Assembly (NCBI GenBank): GCA_038030265.1
Contig: CM075939.1
Coordinates: 16,287,253-16,351,252, forward strand
DNA length: 64,000 nucleotides
Reading direction: 5' to 3'
DNA from: Corythucha ciliata
Lineage: Eukaryota > Arthropoda > Insecta > Hemiptera > Tingidae
The notes below the pieces were generated by a model that was given only the letters and a program-made list of their open reading frames with translations, searched no databases and was not told where the DNA came from. A program made the translations under genes and the position numbers. Of this stretch, positions 10,675 to 21,352 are shown piece by piece (the first letter of the stretch is position 1; each line of letters opens with the position of its first letter).

Positions 10675-11234
10675 AGGCCTATGACATACTGGGCGGTAGT
10701 GAGGAGAGGGAGGAATGACCTAGGGAGAAAATTATTTCTCCACGAGTCCTCGTAACACTGAACACTAAAATCGTAACACTAATCACTAAAAAAATAAAAA
10801 TGAAGGATATCTCATTTCACGCGTACTACAAATAATGTGGAAAATACAGGGTACCTAGGTATTCTTATGATTGTGTTTATCCAAAACTTTACTTTCGAAA
10901 TTCGCCAATCAAACCTTATGTCTTTATTAATAATTAAAGCAAAAATAAATAAATACATATTTAATAAAAATCACAACTTTTCCTCGAACAATTAACAGAA
11001 AAAAGAACCCAGACACTAAAACCGCGTGCGGGAAACCGCCCCAATATGTCATTGCTCATAGACCGGCCCTTGCTCTCCTCTAAAAAAGGCACCGCTCGAC
11101 CGCCGCGGGAAGAAAAAACCCGCTGGCATGTCGCGGGAGAAAAAATACCGCGGCGCGGCAAAAAACCGCAGCTAAGCGCGAATCCCATCGAAACTCCACT
11201 GTTTGCGGGAAACCGCCCAGTATGTCATAGGCCT
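10675..11234. mobile_element. Putative DNA element bounded by a perfect 23-bp inverted repeat
   Basis: AGGCCTATGACATACTGGGC plus GGT at 10675-10697 is exactly complementary to 11212-11234. Just inside the right copy the word GCGGGAAACCGCCC is repeated in direct orientation near 11028-11042. The interior is unusually rich in CGCGGC steps at 11090-11180. A short non-autonomous transposon is the simplest reading. I saw no clear target duplication and no coding frame of a known family. Confidence 0.5.
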
Positions 11235-11239
11235 TACGA

Positions 11240-12740
11240 GGTTTTCTTCCGCTCGTCGCCTTTCTCTCCCCTACGCATATTGAGCATTGACTGTGGGAGT
11301 TGCACTTTTCAAATTCTCGGACTGATTTTGTCGCTGCATTCCCTTAATGGAATCGATAAATGCTGCACGAAACTGGTGTTTTTGCTTCGGAAAGTAAATA
11401 TTGAATATAGGTAACAAACAAATGGCTTTCTGGGCTAGAATATGCCCGCCATTTTCAACAAAACTGGCAATGCCTTCGTAAAGTTACACTATGCCGATTT
11501 CAAATCAATAATCATTTATTTCCTGGAATCACCTAGACATGAAACAGTGATTGAAATAATCAAATCGTACCGTTTAGTCGCGGTTTTAAGGCTAACCCGA
11601 CATTCTCGACAGTTTTGGGGTCAAACTGGCTTATGAGCCTGTCGACGCAACTTGGCCACCTATTTGCAACGCTCGTTGAGAAGACTAGCGGGACAGACCA
11701 GATAAATAGGAAGAGGGAATTGCACAGGGTAGAAGCGGCGGGCTTTGCACGTATTTTCAAAGTCATAGTCAAAGGGGAAATTCGAAAAAGGTGCCCGACC
11801 TTCTGCCTATACGCCTGTGCATCCAAAGGATTCAATTTTTTTTTTTTTTAATGTATTCGACTCCAAGACCGCTAGGACGTCTATAGTGCAAGGAGGGTAG
11901 GACGTCTGATGTGCTTCATGCAACTTACCTGGACTGTCGAAGTCAGAAACAACAAAGGAAGAAGCGTCAGAATCATGTTGTTTCCTCGATGAAATGACTG
12001 ATAGAACTGAGCACCCAAAAGATCTTCTTTTGAGTATTTATTCGAAACGAAAAAAACATCTTTTGTGTTTTTAAGGTTTCGTTTTTTTAAGAAATTAGCA
12101 AAATTCTCGCTTACTCCGTTATGCCCAAACTCCTTAACTCATTCCATTTTTCTTATTCATCTTCTCCATCGTTCGAGCCCTACTTTCAAAAACCTGGTTA
12201 GAGGTAGAAACGATAAAACGCTATTTTGCAAACATTTATGTATTCGCAGTTATTTAAATTTATCATAGACTTTCTCCGTGTCACTTGATCTTTGGAGAGT
12301 TCGCGGTCAGTTTCACGCCTCCGAGTTAGAAAAAATTAAATCCGTCTCGGTGGATTGTGGTACGCTAGGATTCTGTGCGAAAAAAAAATAGAGAAAGAAT
12401 ATGACCTTGGCCTTGAGTGCTGGGAAATTTCTTTCCCCTCGATAAAGCCCATTTATAATGAAAACTAGCTTTCACATATCTCCTTTCATGACCGCACAGC
12501 AGGACAAGTTCTTGTAAGAACTACCCCTTTTGAATACATCGACCAAGCAAAAAAGGGTTACTATGACTCCGTTCCTCTTATTTTTCGTCGGAATATTTTA
12601 CCGCGTCCCTCCCGCTATTTTTCAACAACGCTTTATCGACCCATCTCATAACCATATGATAAGTTAGCGTGTGATTTTGAATGATATGTTCGTGTATACA
12701 GGAGAAAAAGGGGGTCGTCTCATTCGTGAAGTTATATTTG
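11240..12740. other. No gene recognised; region upstream of ccdc13
   Basis: The region is AT-rich with short open frames only, and a T run at 11837-11850. It contains no repeat field. The last few hundred bases before 12745 should hold the ccdc13 promoter and 5' UTR, but I see no TATA box or initiator that I would defend. Confidence 0.4.
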
Positions 12741-12744
12741 TGTG

Positions 12745-15700
12745 ATGGTCGGAGGTGGCAGAATCAACGGTGGCAGAAGGGTGGCGCGTCGAAAAAAAGA
12801 TTCGAGGCCCGCCGCCACCGCTGCCGTGTACCAGGTGGAAAGCGACGGCGAAGAATGTGAAGATGACGAGAGCGAAGTGTACGATGATTACGGTGATGAA
12901 TTGAATGAGGGAGGAGGTGAGCTTGAGGTGAGTTTTTGGGTTTCAACGAGTATTCTGGCTGAATAATTATTTTGTTCTCTATATTGAAGAGCGTTCAAAA
13001 TTTAATAGAGAAAATGAAAAAGTCGTCGCAAGGGATGTTTTCTTGCGAAACAAGTCGGAAGCTGAACGACGAAATTAATGTAAGACGCCTCCTTTCATCC
13101 TGTCATTGTGCAGTGTACTGACACTTGGCAGTAAGTAAAATAATAGATTTTAACAGGACCTTGAATTATTCGTACGCGAGGAAAAGTCTTCTGCGGCTGA
13201 AATGTTCCCGGAAGCGCTCAATAGACAGCTGAAAACAGAAGTTGAGGTGAGGTCCTACCAAACGCCGTTTTCCACGAAATAAACTCGATTTTGTTTTGTC
13301 AGGCCCTCAAATATGAAAACGCTCGACTAAAACAGTCGCTCCAAGAAATGGAAAAAAAAGAAAAACTCAAAACGACGGAAATACCATCGCCTCTGCGAGG
13401 ACTCGGTCGTTCTTCTGATTTAGCTGCGAGTAAAATTGTCGAACTCCATAAAAAAGTCCGTGAGCTCAACGCCAAATTGGGAACTGCCGAGACAAAAGCG
13501 AGCAAAGCTGAAGCTCAATTGGCCGTTTATTTAGGTAAGCACTAAACCGCTGAGCAACAGGTATTGGTCAAAGATATATTTTTTTTTTTTTCAAACAAAT
13601 GACAGCAAGTCAACAGGCCGCTACTAAAACGGAAGAGAACAACGAACCACCCGAACCGACGGTATTGGAACAGAAAGATAATCAAATCAAGGATCTCACA
13701 GAGAAATTGAACTCGACGAATAACAAATTGTGCGAGTCACGGAATCAGGTGATGAGTCTGCGGCAAGAAATACGCCAACTACAAAAGGTAAAAATGAAAG
13801 AAAACTCCCCAAAAAAAGAAGCAAACATTTTCTTCAGGATTTTAGCATTGCAATCCATCATTTTTCTTTGTAAAAAAAAAAAAAAAATAGACTTTAGTGA
13901 ATGAAATCGGCGACGAAGCCGCGGCCACGAGCGCTCTCACGGGGGGAGCACCGAGTAATTGGCGGGGGCGAGCTCAACAGATACTGTCCCTTCAACAAAA
14001 AGTGTGCGAATTAACAAAAAAGCTATCATCCACGGACATTGTCTCGCGAGAGAAATCAGCCCGTTCGTTTTCATTCTCGCCATTCTTTTCCTTACCCACT
14101 CACCCACCCAGAAAAACTGTTAAACAATCTGAGAGTGGGTGTAGTGGACCCTTTTTCAATTTGTTCATTAATTTTTTTCTCTCTCCTTCTTCTTCCGTAC
14201 ACAAAAAGTGTCCCTGGCAGTGAGTGAGAAACACGCTGAGAAAGAAAAAGTCGCGGCCCTCACAAAAGAAGTTGACGGTCTCAAAGATGAGTTGACCGAT
14301 GTGAAGAATAAAAGTGAGGCGGCAAAGGCTCGAATCAAAGTGCTTTCGACGGAGCTGACGACAGCTAAAAGCGGACTTCAGTCGATGACAATGAAATCTG
14401 CTAATGACGACCAAATGATCACCAGTTTAACAGTGATTTGGCGTTTAGGATACTTTTTTAGATCTTGTACGAGTAAATTAATTTTCAGAATCAACTGTCG
14501 AATTTGACGGAAAAGTGCCGTGAACGTGAAGACAACATCACTAAAACCCTCAATGGCCGAATCACGGATCTTTCAATTGAACTGAAACAGGTTGGCTAAA
14601 TTCCAAAAACTATCAATTTCAATTTTCATTAAGTATCGCACACGCTTACATGTGCCTCAGAATGGCATTAAGCACCAAAGTTTCCAGTTTTATAGCCTAA
14701 TTTCGTGAAATTCTTTTTTGATAGAGCCGATCACGCAAAATTGTTTTCGAATGGGCCAACCATGAGAAATTTAATTTTAAATTGAACTAGACTCGCAAAA
14801 TTGTTATGAGATTTTTTTGTTTTTCGATAGACGAGAAAGAAGTTGTTGCCGGTATTTAATTAAACAAATTATATGAAAGTGATGTCTTCCGGACGACGAT
14901 GGAAGGGCATAGCCCGAAACGATTTGAGTTTCGAGAAAAAATGGGCTCCCCGGCGGGATTTGAACCCGCAACCTCTGGATTACTAGTCCAGCTCGCTGCC
15001 CATTGCACCACGGTGACGCCTTTGGGCTATTGTATTGCGAGGGATCAGCTTAGCCGAACCCCACGCAGAGCCATTGTTTCTCTTAACTCTAGGCGTTTCT
15101 CCTTGTGACAAATTTTTGATTTTTTTTTTTTTCTTCGAAGAAGCCATAGATAAAATTAATTAAGAAGCTGGCAATTTTTTAAGGCAGCTCGGTGAATGAG
15201 ATTGAAAAAAATTGCGTGTTTTGCCATTTCACGGCTAAAATGTAATGAAATTGCACTGACGACCGCATTGCAAATTGCAACTGTTCCGTCTATTTTGTTA
15301 ATGAAATTTGTGAAAACCCTCGACTCCGCGAATGGGAATCCAAGAGTTGGTCCGGTTTGCACATCGGATTCCAATAAAAGTAATGAATTGAATGCCTTCT
15401 ATAGGGCTACATAATTGAGAAATACTGCAAGTTTCATATTTAACGTCTAAAATTGTAAAATCCAAAATAATTCGTGACTTATTCCATGCTTTTAAGAGAA
15501 AACTAGTGAGTTCGGCCGTTCTGCGGTTGAAAGTTGGGAGAAATGATGAGCATGACCAAGTTCGTGGCTGAAATTCCAAAAAATCACAATTTTGATAGTG
15601 CCAACCCTGTGAAATATTGAGCGAAATACGCGACATTTTGAATGGTTGATATTTATTGAATGTAAATTACGCAATAATTGTTTACGCGTGATTACTTGTG

Positions 15701-16855
15701 TAAAATAAGCGGCACGTCCCAGCCGTAGAGCCTTCGAGAGGCTAATGACGGCTACTTGGCCGTGGGTCCATCGACAACAGCTATTTATCTTTGGACATCT
15801 GGCCGCATTCTTTCCACAGTCGGAACGGTTGCAATTTTAAAAGCAATTCATTTTTATAGACTCGTTTATTTTATTATTCCTGCCATTTTTTAACACAGTT
15901 TTTTCTTCCTTGAACCCAGGAAAAAGTCAAGTCAGAGCAATTATTTGCTATTGTTGGCGAGAAAGACGCTAAAATATCAAAATTGGAGTCACAATTGTCG
16001 AGGTAATTGCCCAATAATTTTCAATATAATTAAAATTACACAGATTAATAGCTTGTTTCTATTTGAAGTTCGCAGCCGTTGAACGATCCAAATCTTCACC
16101 AGTTGAGACCTATTTCACGGGGAAGCAGCGACGACAGAAATTCCACTGTAATAGTTGAGTTTCTACACAGAGCTCACGTGTTTGGGGATTTCACTTGCTA
16201 ATTTAATTTAACAGAGCCCTGCCTTGAACATGTCGGAAGCAGAAAGAATGCGGCTACTGGAATTAGTAACAGTGTTGAATAAACGCGTTGACGAGGAAAG
16301 GAGACATTTAGATAGGACTATGGTGAGGCTGCCGTCTTCTGGGCGATAATATATTATATATTTTTTTTAATTAAAGAAAAAAACACGTCATTATACTTCA
16401 GGATGAATTAAGGCGTGAAAGACAGCGAGGTGCTAAGTTGGAGACTAAAGTGGCTCGACTTGAAATGGAAAAAGTTGGCTGTTCCCGAGGTTCCTATTAC
16501 AAAATATCGACTGCCAAGTCAAGCGCTGGATCCAATCAGTCCGATTATGAAAGTCTGAAGGACAAGTAATAATCATTTTTCATCAGTTTTATTTTTTTGG
16601 AATCCTTTAAGCCTAATGTTTATTTTTCTTTCCTTCCCTTTCCTTTCCAATACTCTCTCAACCTTCCCGCAATAATAAAGATGCGAACTCTTGCAAGAGA
16701 AATGTCTCGCTCTGGAAACGAGACTGGCCACATTAAAAAGAGAAAAGGAGGATGAGGCCCGAATGTATATGGACATATTGGAGGAGGCTAGGCAAACATT
16801 TCGGGAGCACGTGCGCCCTGTTAAAAGTGCCTGCGCGACGTTTTCATTGCCGTAG
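12745..16855 (+). CDS. ccdc13: CCDC13 orthologue, coiled-coil centriolar-satellite/ciliary protein
   Basis: Thirteen exons give about 620 residues: 12745-12927, 12990-13079, 13157-13246, 13303-13534, 13606-13787, 13891-14040, about 14229-14432, 14489-14590, 15920-16002, 16069-16147, 16215-16322, 16402-16565 and 16681-16855. All junctions but one have GT-AG with matching phase. The exon 6/7 join could instead be 14062 to 14209. Against vertebrate CCDC13 I recognise SNWRGRAQQILSLQQKV in exon 6, the heptad block ending DDQMITSL in exon 7, LVTVLNKRVDEERRH in exon 11 and EDEARMYMDILEEA near the C-terminus, in the same order. The first 60 residues are basic then acidic and look disordered; the rest is heptad coiled coil. 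Human CCDC13 (about 715 residues) localises to centriolar satellites and is needed for ciliogenesis. The start ATG at 12745 is the first in the open frame. No neighbour shares its pathway. Confidence 0.88.
14942..15020 (-). pseudogene. tRNA-Thr(AGT)-like pseudogene or tRNA-derived SINE in ccdc13 intron 8
   Basis: Read on the minus strand it has an A-box-like TGGTGCAATGG, a perfect 5-bp anticodon stem CTGGA/TCCAG with loop CTAGTAA (anticodon AGT), a 5-nt variable loop and a perfect T arm, GCGGG-TTCAAAT-CCCGC, with a good B box. The acceptor stem fails: the 5' strand GGCGTCA does not pair with the 3' strand CGGGGAG. The 3' end is followed directly by C-CCA and then TTTTTT. Genomically encoded CCA suggests descent from a processed tRNA. 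I therefore call it a pseudogene, though a functional tRNA with unusual pairing is not excluded. Confidence 0.6.
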
Positions 16856-16871
16856 ATTTTTCTTTTTGTAA

Positions 16872-16877
16872 AATAAA
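16872..16877 (+). promoter_or_regulatory. ccdc13: Polyadenylation signal of ccdc13
   Basis: AATAAA lies 17 bp after the TAG stop, implying a very short 3' UTR. Further AATAAA words follow at about 16905-16912, so exact usage is uncertain. Confidence 0.65.
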
Positions 16878-16899
16878 TAGCTTCAAACCGTAAAAACAA

Positions 16900-18230
16900 A
16901 AAAAAATAAATAAAGAAAGAAAGAAAAAAGAAATAGTGTTTCCTCAAGAACATCAGGGGCGCCACTATAACAGATAGCACTAATACGTCCTAGTCCTGGG
17001 CAAGGAAATGGGGTGCGTAACACGAAAATCATTATGCAAACTACTCAACTGAAACCTGTGCCGCCTTTTAATTTAGTAAACACGTATAATCAATTAAAAG
17101 GAATCGTCATGAAGAGACCTGAGGGAAGGGAATATAGAAAAAAAAAACATAATTTGTGTAACAATAAGTCTAGTCATCACTGAACGCTCGAAACATTCGT
17201 GAATTTTAGTGGAATCTTACGGCGAATTAAACACACTGGTTTTCATAGTTGAAACCAAGGGTAATTGGAATGCATAAAATCACGGAATTCCATTTTTAAG
17301 TAAACATCTCCCTCGTAAAACATCAGCGTGCAAATGACTCTTTCAGGACAAAACTTGAAAAAAAAAAAAAAAAAAACAGATGCTCGAGCAAAATTATATA
17401 AAAAATTACCAGGTTTCCAGTCTTGCACTCTTTTCATTATTTCTCACTCTTTTTCTGCGATAATCACTTCCGCGGTACTACTTGCACGCGTACATGGAGT
17501 GGACTCTCCATAGTAACATGATATTAATAGCAAGGACGAATTAAACTCATCCTCCGCTTCTTCATGCTCTTATCGAGAGTCACATCAACTTTCACTTGCT
17601 GCATTTCGTGGCTCCTAAAAAGGGTCACTTTACAACCGGCCTCGAAACGTAAATTCAAAAACCCCCCCTCTCCACCTTCTCACCCATCACGTAGACTTCA
17701 CACACACTTAATTTCCCCGCAAGCGGCCATCAGAGAAAAGAAGATTCAAGATAATCATCGGTTCGAGTGAAAGGGGGGGGGGGCTTAAAAAATAAAAAAT
17801 GTCTTGTCAGGGGGCGGTGATAGCCGCATAATAAATTTCAACTCTGTCGTAAAAGATTATAGAGTCGATAATTAATTTTGGGGCTCTTGGCCGGTTGCCC
17901 GTGTAAATATTTAAATGCGGAGGCAACAATATACAGCGCTGGCTGCTCACTTTAAGAAAGGCTTTCGATTTATAATTTTGGTTTTTTATTTTGCGTCACG
18001 CAAGAACTGCCTCTGGTCTTGTCATTTTGATGGGGGGGGGGGGATCTTCGACCATCAATGTTTTATTTATTTGGTCTATCGTGCCCTGGTATGTTCGTAT
18101 TTGGTATCGTTAGGTTATAGAAGTCGAGAAAATAAGTTGCGCGAAATGTGTTGGGCTACCACAGGTTATCGGTTATATTTCTTGGTAGTGACCAAGGAAT
18201 ATTGGTGTTTTTAAAAATCCAGCACCAAGA
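16900..18230. other. No gene recognised; homopolymers only
   Basis: The region downstream of ccdc13 contains A runs (about 17359-17376) and G runs (about 17774-17783 and 18032-18042). None of the short open frames shows a domain, codon bias or splice-consistent continuation. Confidence 0.4.
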
Positions 18231-18499
18231 ACATCGTGTGAACACCACCAAGAAAAACAAGCTTCGCGCAGTCCGCGGACGCGCGGACCAAGGAAAACAG
18301 TTTCGCGCAGTTTCATGCTGAAAAATCAATTTCACTGGATTGTTTCATTCATAATCATAAACCATTTTCGCAAATTTAGCACACTAAAAAAACCTGTTCA
18401 CGGTCCAGACTAAGTGAAATGAACAATTTCTCTAATAACGCTATAGTCCAGGGAGCAGGTAGTTCTGGGAGGAAAAAAACTCCGGGACTAAGTTTTATG

Positions 18500-18900
18500 A
18501 CTGATTCTAATATTTTCAGATGTGCTTAATCCCAATTTCAACTTTGCCCAACGTTAACACCCCGCCAAACGACGAAATTTGATAAAACTTTTAAAATTCG
18601 TGTTTTTTTCTGGTCTTTTGGCAGTCTACGCGTAATATATATTTTTTTCCACATGATTCCCGCACATTCCTTACGTCTTCAGGTGTGCTTAATCTGAATT
18701 TCAAGCCCCCGAACCTTTAAGAGAGAAGCTATAGCATACAAGCCGAAAAAACTGAAAAACCCCCTTATTTAGGGGGTTTTCGATGTAATACGCGTCATAA
18801 GCTGAAATTGACGTAGTTCACGTTAGTTTGGGTTGGGCAAAGCTGGAATTCACATTCAGCACACCTGAAAGCATTAGAAATGTGCCGGAACCATATCCTT
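18500..18900. repeat. Inverted/direct repeat cluster around a hairpin
   Basis: The word CAGRTGTGCTTAATC followed by RAATTTCAA occurs directly at about 18520 and 18680 and inverted at about 18838-18880. The inverted copy includes TTGGGCAAAGC, matching GCTTTGCCCAA-like sequence near 18545. Near the middle, AAAACCCCCT-TATTT-AGGGGGTTTT (18756-18780) is a perfect 10-bp stem with a 5-nt loop. This looks like a decayed foldback or MITE-type element. Confidence 0.55.
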
Positions 18901-20490
18901 TAAAAAATTATTTCGGGTGGCATAAATAACCCAGTCAAATCGTATTCAGAAAAAACCATACGTGGAAAAAAATCTCGTCATTGATTTTTTCACTTTATTC
19001 TATGTTTTTTGGGGTGAAGAACACGAATCTGAAGAGATCCAACAAAATGTCCTAGTGCGTTTTGGGAAAATAGCGAAAAACTGTTAATTTTTGGCAATTT
19101 TTTCAGTTATTTGCTTGAAACTCCTCAGTGACGGCATTCTACAGAAAATTGTACCCTGTTCTTTTTTGAAGAGCATCTACAGTTCTGCGTCAAATCATTT
19201 TTTCTTTTGTCACAATTATCCCAGACTTTTCACCGGTATTGATTTTTTTTTTTAAACGGTAATTTTTAGCCGCTTTTGGCAAAATGTGCGACAAAATAAA
19301 AATAGTTCAACTCTCAGTTGAGTGATGTAACACTACCTATGATACTGATGATATGTTGAATTTCAACATTTGTGGACAAAGTTGGTGAGTGTTTCCACTT
19401 TTTTTTTTTTTTTTAACAAACCCGATTTTCATCGCTCTGCACAGAATATTTTCCGGGCCTTGAAAACTCTGGCAAATATGGTTTCTGACTGTAAATTTCA
19501 CCAGCTTTCACTCAAAAATAATGCAATTTTTATCAAAGTCTTCGTTCGAAAATTATAGGCAAAAACGTTCGGCTGAAGAAAGGAGTTATTGGAAAATTAC
19601 TCATTTTTCGGATTTCTCACTGCATTTTATTGCCACTTATCGGGTCTTTATAAAAACGCCATACATTACTTATAATACGAAATTTAACGATCTTTCACTT
19701 GAGATCTTTAGAGTTTAATCGGATGGATAGATTTTGAGCTATAGGCCGAAATGTGACAAAAAAGTTTTTTGTAGCAAATTTCAGATGGAGAACTTGCATG
19801 AAATTTATTTTTCCTTTTTTTCATTTTCGGTCGAGAGTGGTGCTAAAATAGAACTGAACGGTGAAAACCGCACCGTGATAGGAGCGGGCACTGATTTTTA
19901 ATTGATTTTTATAGTTTTCGTGAGCCATCAGCTGATCGACTTCGTTTGACGTCACTACTTACAGTTCCCCTGCTCAATGATCACCCCCTGACCTATCCCC
20001 ACTACCTGTTCCGTCCAACCACTCACCCCATTTATTTATCAGTGCTACCGTCGTAAAACCTTCCTACCACCGCACCGTTGAAAACTCGTTCATTGCTCTG
20101 ATGTATTTTGCTCCCGCAAACCTCACATCTACGAACCGTTAGTCTACGTTTCACCACACGCTATTCAAGAAAAAAATCCAACAAATGAGATCGTGAACAA
20201 GAAAAAACAAAATTCAATCCTAGCTTATATATTCACATTCATAGTACTGATCTACCTCCTCATCAAGAAGCAGGCTCGGTTGCCTATGATAAACGTGATA
20301 AAAAGAGTAAGCAATGACGTTTTTCCCCACCATTGCAAAATGCTTTACTTTAAAAATACTTTCCGAACGATTTTTTCATTTTTTCCTACTCTTTCCTCAA
20401 TAACTTTAACCACTAAACGCGATGAGCAAATAAAAAAAAAAGAGGCAAGTTCCCATTGTTTGACGTTATGGCCCTGTCTTACGTTAATCT
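18900..20490. other. No gene recognised
   Basis: AT-rich unique-looking sequence with T runs at about 19245 and 19400. Several open frames of 60-106 codons are present, but they are Phe/Lys/Ile-rich translations of AT-rich DNA without recognisable motifs. Confidence 0.4.
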
Positions 20491-20499
20491 TCAAATGGA

Positions 20500-21250
20500 A
20501 TTTCGGATCATAGGTCTACTCGCTAAAATAAACAACTTCGCGGATTTTACTGGGCAAAATTAGACCAATTTCGTGGATTTTTATCCCCAAAAATCATAAT
20601 TTACGGGAGTCGCTCACTAATCGCGGACTTTCCTTCCTATAACACCAACTGCGCGGATTTCCCACGCCGAAACCGCGGTTTCGCGGGATTTTTCTCTCCA
20701 GAAAGAACCAATTAACATCAATTACGTGGATTTTTCTCGCAAAATAAAAATAATAAATCACGGGTCTGACTAAATACGCTGATTTTTGTTGCTGAAAAAC
20801 CAATTTCGCGGGGTGCCTCATTCGAAAAAACAATTTTCGTGGATTTTGCACACTTACATTCCATTTTCATACAGGTTTGTATCGCCAAAAAACTATTCTC
20901 GCAGGTCTGACAGTGCATTGAAAAATTTGGGGGCGTTGTCTCATGCAAAACCAATTTTGTATTTTGCGATTCCGGTTCATTCAAACCCCATTTTCGTGGA
21001 TTATTGGGCACGCTAGCAAAAATAAAATTATTTTCGCAGGTCTGGCTCACTTATCAACACGTTTTTCGGATTTCGCTCGCTAAAAAACAATTTTCACCAA
21101 AAATCATGATCACTTATAAAACGCCGATTTCGCGGGTTCTGCCATTAGTTAATTAATAATAGCAGTTTCACCGGCCCGGCGCACTAAAAACTTGATTTTG
21201 TGGACTCGGCTCGCCACAATTTCCACACTGCGCGATTGTTGAGGACTATA
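20500..21250 (-). repeat. C-family field (antisense)
   Basis: About eighteen diverged units of roughly 40 bp with the core CCAATTTCGCGGATTTTTCTCGC. The minus strand reads GCGAGAAAAATCCGCGAAATTGG, the C unit. The field stops about 100 bp before the hAT-like element at 21353. Confidence 0.75.
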
Positions 21251-21352
21251 AAATTGACAGTTTGTGAGCATGAAATGGCGTGGGTGGTTGGAAGCAAGGA
21301 AGTTGATGGGTGTTGAGGGGGGGATACGAGTACCAGTACCAGCCTTTCAGGT

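Noticed and set aside
16573..16980. 135-codon minus-strand open frame
   Set aside because: Antisense to the last ccdc13 exons and the following A-rich tail; the Phe/Lys-rich composition reflects homopolymers.
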